Assembly: GCA_902795275.1 (NCBI GenBank)
Contig: CADBKQ010000025.1
Location: 1 to 37,734, forward strand
DNA from: an uncultured Eubacteriales bacterium
Lineage (GTDB): Bacteria > Bacillota > Clostridia > Christensenellales > Aristaeellaceae
Direction of reading: 5' to 3'
DNA: 37,734 nt
Shown here: positions 32,255-37,734 of the stretch, one piece after another
Position numbering within the stretch: the stretch's first letter is position 1
How the letters are laid out: each line of letters starts with the position of its first letter
Program-made: the position numbers and the translations under genes
The notes under the pieces: generated by a model
Told to the model about the DNA's origin: nothing
Databases searched by the model: none
Seen by the model: only the letters and a program-made list of their open reading frames with translations

Positions 32255-33009
32255 CCCTTTTTCATCTCCAATCCGTGATATTCCAGTTCTTCCTCGATCA
32301 TCTCCACGCTTCGCCGCCCGATGCCTTTCAGCGCCAACAGGTCATATGGTGTTTTGCTGCATAGATCATCGATGGTTTCAATTCCATTACGGGCCAGAAT
32401 TGAAATAACATTATTCGGTAGCACCAGGTCGTAGATGGTTTCGAGGGGGGCGTCATCTTCGTCATCATCCCAATCCTCTTCATCCTCCAAGTCTTCCCTT
32501 ATCATGCTCAGGTAGGCGAAATACTCATCCGGTGGACCGGGCTGCCATTCTCCATTTTCAAAAATCTGCCAGTTCCCACCATCCTCTTCCCTTTTCAGAA
32601 GATCGAAGGTGATTTCCATGCTGTCCTCCCCATGCAGTTCGATGTTCGATGCAACCCGATAGAAGATTTCATCATCTACGGCGTCAAACATCGGCCCATT
32701 CCAGATAGGGATGTTCTCCTCATCTGCGGTAAAGAAGGGGCCATATGCGAGAAACGCCTCGGTGCTTTCCTCTTCCGGGTCAAAATCGGAGGGGTCATAT
32801 CCTTCGTGTGTCAGCATCTCCGCTACGCGGGCCGTTACAACAGAATACATCATAAGGAAGGAGAAGCGGCGACCGACATACTCCTGCATATGAGCGGGGA
32901 TTTTGTCGAGCATGGAGGCGAGTTCCTCCTGGAATGCAGAATCGCTTTCGCCCTTGGGGGTGGGGTGTTTTTTCAACGAGCCGAAATCAATCACATTATC
33001 GTCTGGCAT
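32251..33009 (-). CDS. Acidic protein with C-terminal RNA-polymerase-alpha-CTD-like domain
   Basis: A 252-residue protein. The N-terminal 165 residues are not recognised; they contain a helical segment RFSFLMMYSVVTARVAEML. An acidic stretch (EDLEDEEDWDDDEDDAP) is followed by about 50 residues with the helix-hairpin-helix pattern of the alpha C-terminal domain: LARNGIETIDDLCSKTPYD then LLALKGIGRRSVEMIEEEL. In RNA polymerase this fold binds UP-element DNA and activators; here it is a stand-alone fusion. The operon partner is the 139-residue gene downstream. A promoter with an embedded palindrome precedes it (33046-33075). Confidence 0.7.
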   Translation of the reverse strand: MPDDNVIDFGSLKKHPTPKGESDSAFQEELASMLDKIPAHMQEYVGRRFSFLMMYSVVTARVAEMLTHEGYDPSDFDPEEESTEAFLAYGPFFTADEENIPIWNGPMFDAVDDEIFYRVASNIELHGEDSMEITFDLLKREEDGGNWQIFENGEWQPGPPDEYFAYLSMIREDLEDEEDWDDDEDDAPLETIYDLVLPNNVISILARNGIETIDDLCSKTPYDLLALKGIGRRSVEMIEEELEYHGLEMKKG

Positions 33010-33045
33010 GGCGGTGAGGTGTCCTTTCGTTTGTTTCGACGGTTT

Positions 33046-33075
33046 ATTTTACCATATAAACAATATGGCTGTCCA
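33046..33075 (-). promoter_or_regulatory. Promoter with palindromic operator-like spacer
   Basis: On the minus strand, TGGACA (33070-33075), an 18-bp spacer and TAAAAT (33046-33051). The spacer holds the palindrome CCATAT-N5-ATATGG (33052-33068), placed to block polymerase if bound. Confidence 0.6.
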
Positions 33076-33129
33076 CAAAAAAACGGCTCGTGCCGCCCCT
33101 CAGGGCTGCGTCTTTTTTGAACTTTCTGA

Positions 33130-33339
33130 GTAACTGTTCAGTCGGCTCCAAAAGCCTTCCCCTTGAGGGGAAGGTGGGCCGCGCGGAACAAAGATGGAAA
33201 GAGTGACCAAGGTAATTCGCGCGGCTCGGATGAGGTGGACTCCCACCGCAATGTAAGTCTTGTCACTTAGGGGAGCACCTCATCTGTCAGGCGCGAATGT
33301 TCTCCGGTACATTGAGCCAGCTTACTTCTGCGCCTGACA
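33130..33339. repeat. Intergenic repeat with four hairpins and an IS66-like end
   Basis: It begins with GTAACTGTTCAGTC (33130-33143), the same 14-mer as the IS66-type end at 283-296. Stems follow: 33155-33163/33166-33174, 33178-33185/33218-33225, about 33229-33244/33270-33284 (GATGAGGTG with CACCTCATC) and 33285-33294/33330-33339 (TGTCAGGCGC). There is no coding frame. This looks like a MITE or composite of small repeats. Confidence 0.6.
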
Positions 33340-33540
33340 CTTACGTTACTGCTTAACCGGCTTCAGTCCCAGGGAATGCTGACAAATTTGCGCATAATAC
33401 TTGACAGTACCGACAGCACCACCAGTTACCGCAGCAAGATCCCAGCCACAGCTGGTAACCTTCGGAAGAGGCTATTCTTGTGACCTTCTCGCTTTAAACC
33501 GTTACGCTTTTAAGCGCTAAAGAGCCGGGCCTCAAGAAAA
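33340..33540. other. Non-coding or decayed stretch
   Basis: No gene with a start codon is found. A minus-strand frame (33346-33471) is open for about 41 codons, reading CGWDLAAVTGGAVGTVKYYA near its middle, but it lacks a start and a ribosome site, so it may be a gene fragment. A plus-strand transcript ending at the terminator 33541-33582 is also possible. Confidence 0.4.
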
Positions 33541-33582
33541 GCAGGTATTTCACTTGTTGTGGTGAAGGTACCTGCCTTTTTT
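33541..33582 (+). terminator. Hairpin terminator without an obvious gene
   Basis: GCAGGTA (33541-33547) pairs with TACCTGC (33569-33575), with TTTCAC/GTGAAG inside and CTTTTTT after. No plus-strand gene precedes it, so it may end a small RNA. Reading the other way, CTTTTCTTG also follows the stem. Confidence 0.65.
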
Positions 33583-33601
33583 GTTGCCGCCCCCCACCCT
33601 G

Positions 33602-33640
33602 CTTCTCCCCGATTGCCCATTCAGGCAGCGGAAGGAGAAG
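33602..33640 (-). repeat. Hairpin in the 3' flank of the second LPATG gene
   Basis: CTTCTCCCCGATTGCC pairs imperfectly with GGCAGCGGAAGGAGAAG. It is the counterpart of the hairpin at 29267-29302. Confidence 0.55.
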
Positions 33641-33666
33641 CGGTATGGTAGAAGATCGGTAGGGGT

Positions 33667-34146
33667 TTAGTTCATGCGCCGCTTACGCTGGAGGATCAGC
33701 CAGAGCGCCGCGCCGAGGGTGAGGGTCAGGCCGGTGACGGTGTAAAGCGCCGTGCCGGGGCCGCCGGTTGCGGGCAACTCTACGCCTGCGGTGTAAGTAT
33801 TGGTGATGGCCACCTTCGCGCTATCGGGGAGTGTGGTTTCCGCGGAAGCATGGGCTGTCCCGCTTGTTCTTGCCGCGTTCGAGGCTGTTGTATCCCCGGA
33901 AGCAACCTGCGTTACGGTGCTCGCGATATTGTACCCAGCGATCCCATAACCGGTTTCGGTGAAGGTCACTTCGCTTCCGATGGGCAGGTTGCTGATCGTC
34001 CAGGTGTAAGCATTGTTTTGCCCATTTGTTCTATCCTCCGGCATCTTTTCCGTTTCCCAACGGCGGATGTACTCCTCTACAAAAGCAGCAGCATCAGGGC
34101 CATAGCGTTCTGCCGTTGCCTTGACCAAGTAATCTGGAATGGTCAT
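33667..34146 (-). CDS. Chimeric LPATG-anchored protein without export signal
   Basis: A 159-residue frame. Residues 1-38 (MTIPDYLVKATAERYGPDAA...) are a soluble helical piece unlike any surface protein. From about residue 42, AYTWTISNLPIGSEVTFTETGY begins the last part of a SpaA/Cna-B-like prealbumin repeat, followed by ITNTYTAGVELPATGG, a hydrophobic helix and RKRRMN. There is no signal peptide, so sortase could not reach it as it stands. Yet it has a good ribosome site (GGGGGAG, 6 nt away) and a promoter at 34230-34259. It is most likely a fusion of two gene fragments; a short tail-recruiting gene product is the alternative. Confidence 0.6.
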   Translation of the reverse strand: MTIPDYLVKATAERYGPDAAAFVEEYIRRWETEKMPEDRTNGQNNAYTWTISNLPIGSEVTFTETGYGIAGYNIASTVTQVASGDTTASNAARTSGTAHASAETTLPDSAKVAITNTYTAGVELPATGGPGTALYTVTGLTLTLGAALWLILQRKRRMN

Positions 34147-34229
34147 GCTGGTCTCCCCCTTCTCCCCTCCCGGCGCGCGCCGTCGAACAGCATATCGACT
34201 GGTTTTGGGAGGGTTGAATCTTGGCTCCG

Positions 34230-34259
34230 ACTATAAAACAGGACACTCGGAAAAGTCAA
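34230..34259 (-). promoter_or_regulatory. Promoter upstream of the chimeric LPATG frame
   Basis: On the minus strand, TTGACT (34254-34259) is followed after 17-18 bp by TTATAG/TATAGT (34230-34236). Confidence 0.6.
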
Positions 34260-34308
34260 GGGCCTGTAGGCATAGTTAAGGGAAACGTCACAGATTTCTG
34301 GTATAAAG

Positions 34309-34392
34309 AAAAAAGCCCTGTCACTTTTCTACCGACAGGCTATCCCTCTCACCGGGACACCGTGTCGTTTGAAAAGTAACAGGGCCTTTTTT
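34309..34392. terminator. Long bidirectional hairpin at the 3' end of the AAA-ATPase gene
   Basis: Arms of about 25 bp: GCCCTGTCACTTTTC from 34315, and on the opposite strand GCCCTGTTACTTTTC from 34385. The first 23 positions of the arms differ at three. They are flanked by A6 on the left and T6 on the right. The right arm and loop lie inside the last codons of the ATPase gene. Confidence 0.8.
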
Positions 34393-35970
34393 CATGCCTT
34401 CTCTATCAAGCAGCATTTTTCCCTTATAAGCTTCCAGCCCTTTCGGATACTGCCGTTTGTGGATCTGGTCGATTGCCGTTTCTGCTGATTGTTCATATTT
34501 CAGTTCAATCAGCAGGACGGGCTTGTCCGCATACTCCGGCCTCGGAATATAAACCTGATCTGCGTAGCCTTTCCCGGTTCCCAATTCTCGGAATAGCGTA
34601 TAGTAATTCACAGCGTTATAATACGCAAGCTGAATGGCAAAGCTCAAGCCTTCCTCACTGTGGTACCGTTCGGGACCAGCCGCCAGATGCGCTTCCTCCA
34701 TGAGCGCTGCAACGGTCTCCGCATCTTCTGCCCAGGTCGCCTCCAGGAGACGCTGGGAGTTAGCCAACATCTGGAACACAGGCTGCCAGGAAGCGTCCCG
34801 TGTGGATGTTTTGAACACATCCAGCACTTCCCGATTCGGGATGAATACCGCGCCGTTATCGAAACTGAGATACCCCAGATGAATCAGCATGGTCAAGATG
34901 TCGTCCCGGTTGTTAAAACTGGTCATGTCATTCTGATAACCGCTGATGTCAACAGCCTGCCGTCCACCCTCCATCAGCATGACGATAGTTTCCTTTAATC
35001 CGTCAAAATTCATGCTGATGTATTTTTCAAGGGCTTCATAGGTCTCAGTGTTGTTCCAATAATTGAGGATTTGTCCGGTTTGTACCGCTTTAACCACAGA
35101 AAGAGGGCTGTAAAGGGAATACCGCTCTGCTTTGGGAGACTCCCCAGTGGCTTTCAATATCTCATGGTCGGGATCAGGCGGAACAATGTCCGTAACCTGA
35201 TAGCCGTCATACCATGCCTTGATCTGCTCATAGTCCCGTCCATAGGTATTGCAAAGCCCCCGCACTTCCTGCTCCGTAAAGCCAGCGTATTGCGCCAGCT
35301 GCAGCGGATAGATCATAGAATACTCATCGAACATATTCAACGCGGAATGCTTGCCGTATTTCTTGATAGGGAGGATGCCCGTCATATACGCCAGCGCCAC
35401 ATACTCCTTATCCTTCAGCCAGTCCCGTAGGAAGTCCAGGTACAGCTTTTGCCCATCAACATCATTCGGATATTCCCGGAATATCGCGTCCCACTCGTCG
35501 ATGACGATGACAAACTGCTGGCCAGTTGCCCCATTGATTTTGTTCATCACCGTGCGAAGATTCAGTCGGGAGCCATATTTTACATCTGGAAATTTGGACA
35601 TTAGCTCGTCCGTTACTTCCTCCGTAAGATAGGACAGCATCTCAGAAATATTCTCGCTGCCCGTTAGAAAGTCAATCATATTCAGCCTGAGAACATCAAA
35701 ATGCTTTAAGTATTTATCCCAATCCGGGCATCCAGCCAGCTTCAATCCAGAAAACATTGAGGCGGAGTCCGTTTCTCTGTCATAATAAGCACAGATCATA
35801 TCCGCAGCCGTGGTCTTTCCAAACCGGCGAGGGCGGGAAACGCTGACATACTTCTGCTTTGTTTTGACTAATGAATTTAGAAACGCGATCATCGGAGTCT
35901 TATCAATGAAAATGGGCGAATTGACCGCTTCAGTAAAAGCAAACTTGCCCGGATTCAAATACATACCCAT
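34321..35970 (-). CDS. AAA-ATPase-like / PD-(D/E)XK nuclease domain protein
   Basis: A 549-residue protein. The N-terminal AAA-ATPase-like domain (PF09820 type, about 15-290) carries SRPRRFGKTT (P-loop variant), FVIVIDEWDAIF (Walker B) and YMTGILPIKKYG. The C-terminal PDDEXK_9-type domain (about 415-530) has EEGLSFAIQLAYYNA and PVLLIELKYEQSAETAIDQIHKRQY. The family is abundant and multi-copy in gut Firmicutes and Bacteroidetes; its function is not established. The last 30 residues depart from the usual ending and are encoded inside the terminal hairpin, so the C-terminus may be shortened. The start follows GAAGGGGG by 8 nt. Confidence 0.88.
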   Translation of the reverse strand: MGMYLNPGKFAFTEAVNSPIFIDKTPMIAFLNSLVKTKQKYVSVSRPRRFGKTTAADMICAYYDRETDSASMFSGLKLAGCPDWDKYLKHFDVLRLNMIDFLTGSENISEMLSYLTEEVTDELMSKFPDVKYGSRLNLRTVMNKINGATGQQFVIVIDEWDAIFREYPNDVDGQKLYLDFLRDWLKDKEYVALAYMTGILPIKKYGKHSALNMFDEYSMIYPLQLAQYAGFTEQEVRGLCNTYGRDYEQIKAWYDGYQVTDIVPPDPDHEILKATGESPKAERYSLYSPLSVVKAVQTGQILNYWNNTETYEALEKYISMNFDGLKETIVMLMEGGRQAVDISGYQNDMTSFNNRDDILTMLIHLGYLSFDNGAVFIPNREVLDVFKTSTRDASWQPVFQMLANSQRLLEATWAEDAETVAALMEEAHLAAGPERYHSEEGLSFAIQLAYYNAVNYYTLFRELGTGKGYADQVYIPRPEYADKPVLLIELKYEQSAETAIDQIHKRQYPKGLEAYKGKMLLDREGMKKGPVTFQTTRCPGERDSLSVEK

Positions 35971-35996
35971 CGTATCAGCCCCCTTCCTCGTCCCTT

Positions 35997-36025
35997 ATCT
36001 TACCAAAAAAGAGAGCGAATATCAA
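35997..36025 (-). promoter_or_regulatory. Sigma-A promoter of the AAA-ATPase gene
   Basis: On the minus strand, TTGATA (36020-36025), a 17-bp spacer and TAAGAT (35997-36002), about 25 nt before the ATG. Confidence 0.7.
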
Positions 36026-36155
36026 GGGCTGTACAAGCCAAAGTGTCGGCTTTTCACCTTGCCCGATGCCCAGTCATCCGATTTATAAGGAGAAAACGCG
36101 ACACAACGCGCCGTACAGAAACAAAAAAACCCCGCCATGCGGCCTTCCCCCGTCC

Positions 36156-36728
36156 CTAACCAAGGAAGCGTTGGTGTCCAGCTCCCACCTTTCCCTGAGC
36201 ATAATGGTAGCGCACACCAAGCTGGACATTTTGGGAGATCGAGGCTGATTCCTGTTGGGCAATTGATGCCATGATCGTGGTGAGAACCTCGCCCTTGCTG
36301 TCCGTGGTGAGGATGTTCTCCTTCTCAAAGAGGATTGGGATGCCTTTTGCCTTCAGTTTCCGAATGTACTGAAGGCAGTCGAGAGTGTTACGGGCGAAAC
36401 GCGAAATGCTCTTTGTAATCACCATTTGAACACGTCCGGCCATGCAGTCTTCGATCAACCGTTTGAATTCCGTGCGCTTTGCTGTCCCCGTCCCGCTCAG
36501 GCCCTCGTCGGCGTAGATGCCCGCCAGGGTCCAGTCGGGGTTCGAGGAGATTTACTCCTCATAGTGGCTGCATTGCGCTTCGTATGATGATTCCTGCTCC
36601 TCATGCTCCGTTGAAACGCGGCAGTAGGCTGCGACCAATAGTTTCTGCTTTGCTTCAGGGGCTGCCGTGGCTGTCGGCTTCTTCCTGACCTGGATTACTT
36701 TTACCTTGGGCGCAGCTTTTTCACTCAT
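36156..36728 (-). pseudogene. Large serine recombinase, inactivated by a stop codon and 3' truncation
   Basis: The gene starts at 36728 behind GGAGG. Its first 58 codons (MSEKAAPKVKV..., AAYCRVSTEHEEQESSYEAQ, catalytic Ser in CRVST) end in TAA at 36554-36552, where related proteins read Tyr (YEEY). The frame is open again to 36156: [18 protein letters not shown], then [20 protein letters not shown] and [10 protein letters not shown]. That is the rest of the resolvase catalytic domain with its SRFAR motif. The recombinase and zinc-ribbon domains that should follow are gone; the frame ends after HQRFLG. This is a nonsense mutation plus truncation, so no active integrase is expected. Confidence 0.85.
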
Positions 36729-36951
36729 GCGATTTCCTCCCGTCCTCTTTCATTCGTCTCATGAGACTGGTAAACAATTCATGGATCTGTTTTACCGCAG
36801 ACGGTGGCATTGTTGCGCCGAAGCAGTCCGTGGTATAATCCTCTCTCTGTGGTTCAATGCTGTCGTACACAGCACTGAATAATGCTGCAGCGCCCATCTT
36901 CCCCTGTGGCGATGGAATCGTAGCAACCCTAAACCGCGTGGCGGGCATCAC
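36721..36951 (-). CDS. Small protein preceding the recombinase
   Basis: A 76-residue frame, not recognised. The C-terminal part (YDSIEPQREDYTTDCFGATM...VKQIHELFTSLMRRMKEDGRK) looks helical and charged. It overlaps the recombinase start by 8 nt, the arrangement expected of a co-translated accessory gene in integrative elements. The ATG at 36897 (MGAAALFSAVYD), with AGGGG just upstream, is a plausible alternative start. Confidence 0.5.
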   Translation of the reverse strand: MMPATRFRVATIPSPQGKMGAAALFSAVYDSIEPQREDYTTDCFGATMPPSAVKQIHELFTSLMRRMKEDGRKSHE

Positions 36952-37049
36952 AGAAAGCAGCGTCCTTTTATCCCAATTATCCTATACGAGGAAAAGGGCG
37001 TCAGCCCAGCCGTTTTCCCCTATGCCCAGTTTAAGTGGCAAGTGAGTGT

Positions 37050-37592
37050 TTATGCCATCGCTGGGGTGTACGCCGCCATGATCTTTTCCATCTTGAGGCG
37101 GGCCCGGCGTTCCTTCTCGTACACCCGCATCTTGGCCCGGCGTTCTTCCAGCTTGTCAGGATTCGCTTTGTAGTACTCCTTCTGCCATGCCACCTGCCGG
37201 GCGATCTTTTCCTCTTTCGTCATCGGTGGCTTTTTCACGGGTTCGGGGATGCCAGCCAGTCTGCGTGCCTCTGCTTCCTCGGCTTTCTTCCGCTCGTAGT
37301 ACCGCTTATTCCTCTCCCGTTGCTTTTCGCGGTATTTCTGCGCATACTCCGCCTCCACCAGAATGCTGGTCACATTCCCGTGGTCATCTTCCTTCTGCCC
37401 GATGCAGATCAGGTTTTTCATGGAGAAGTCTCGGAAAAGGCGGCACAAGTAATTGCGTATGGCCTTGCCAAAGTACACCGCGAAGTTTCCGCCCTTGAAA
37501 TTTCCGGAGAAAATGATCTTCCAGGCGAGAAAGTTCCCTTCCTGGATGTAATCCTCCAGGCCATAGTGCGGAATCTTGCCCTTGTATGCAGG
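37050..37592 (-). CDS. Sigma-70-region-2-like protein, 5' truncated
   Basis: The frame is open from 37592 to the stop at 37050 (about 180 codons), with no start codon. It opens YKGKIPHYGLEDYIQEGNFL, then AWKIIF, FAVYFGKAIRNYLCRLFR. This follows the sigma factor region 2 pattern (DLIQEG...FxxYAxxxIRxxI). A basic, Arg/Lys/Glu-rich tail follows (KYREKQRERNKRYYERKKAEE and further), with no region 4 visible. It could be a mobile-element sigma-like regulator. Sequence upstream of 37592 belongs to another gene on the other strand, so the 5' end was lost. Confidence 0.6.
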   Translation of the reverse strand, partial: PAYKGKIPHYGLEDYIQEGNFLAWKIIFSGNFKGGNFAVYFGKAIRNYLCRLFRDFSMKNLICIGQKEDDHGNVTSILVEAEYAQKYREKQRERNKRYYERKKAEEAEARRLAGIPEPVKKPPMTKEEKIARQVAWQKEYYKANPDKLEERRAKMRVYEKERRARLKMEKIMAAYTPAMA

Positions 37593-37734
37593 TTACTACT
37601 ACACCTGTGTTGAGCAGTACATGATGGCGCAGAAAGTGTTTGCGGGCCATAGGTTCGATCTCTTTGAAAAGATTCTGCGCACAGCTGATCCTGCGGAGAT
37701 GAAAAGGCTGGCCGGAAAGGACTCCTTCCAGGAG
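37591..37734 (+). CDS. NADAR-domain protein fragment, cut at both ends
   Basis: A plus-strand frame of 48 codons runs to the window edge: CVEQYMMAQKVFAGHRFD, then FEKILRTADPAEMKRLAGKDSF. This is the core of the NADAR domain (EQYMMxxKA...IL...P.e.K.LGR). NADAR proteins are N-glycosidases linked to NAD/ADP-ribose metabolism and defence. There is no start codon; an in-frame stop lies at 37564-37566. The domain's N-terminal 20-30 residues are missing. Confidence 0.65.

Noticed and set aside
33346..33471. Small bacteriocin-like frame (CGWDLAAVTGGAVGTVKYYA)
   Set aside because: No start codon or ribosome site, stops on both sides, and no processing or immunity genes nearby; kept only as a possible fragment.

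Overview
The window looks like a chromosomal contig from a high-GC, spore-forming clostridial Firmicute, probably from a gut or rumen community. The evidence is a methionine T-box leader in front of metG, a SipL-type spore-coat protein (SPOCS repeats plus LysM), an NfeD/FloA pair, strong AGGAGG ribosome sites, sigma-A promoters, and LPATG surface-anchor tails. The exact genus cannot be read from the sequence.

Core region (about 0.4-29.1 kb, visibly GC-rich coding). After the 5' end of an IS66-type transposase (1-296) come an AraC-type regulator, two paralogous TtcA-like tRNA thiolases on either side of a glycerate kinase, and a polar amino acid ABC permease/ATPase pair with no binding protein. 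A tight three-gene operon follows on the minus strand (class I amidotransferase-like hydrolase, metallophosphoesterase, endonuclease-IV-like TIM barrel). Next are T-box-metG, a GH31 glycosidase, a LURP-one-related protein, an MFS transporter, an AqpZ-type aquaporin, ACT-domain protein plus mutY, tRNA-Lys(CTT), nfeD-floA, a small membrane-anchored protein with a LytTR response regulator, miaA, a complete polar amino acid ABC operon, a membrane diguanylate cyclase and sipL.

Accessory region (about 29.3-37.7 kb) is lower in GC and full of debris. It holds two LPATG anchor tails, one a remnant and one fused to an unrelated N-terminus. It also holds a palindromic MITE-like element, an Rpn-type nuclease/transposase, a 3'-truncated IS5-family transposase, a gene pair in which one protein ends in an RNA-polymerase-alpha-CTD-like domain, an AAA-ATPase/PD-(D/E)XK gene, a serine recombinase killed by a single stop codon, and a sigma-region-2-like gene abutting a NADAR fragment at the right edge. 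It reads as the decayed remains of one or more integrative elements.

The least explained signals are non-coding. (i) Heptanucleotide arrays at three intergenic sites: two carry the same 30-nt G-quadruplex-type sequence and two have paired G-rich/C-rich arms around a small hairpin. (ii) A roughly 400-bp block of nested perfect hairpins, including a branched junction, at 25.7-26.1 kb. (iii) A 22-bp perfect inverted repeat inside the metG T-box leader. (iv) A related long hairpin at the 3' end of both the Rpn gene and the AAA-ATPase/PD-(D/E)XK gene. (v) Palindromic MITE-like elements at 16.9 and 29.5 kb.
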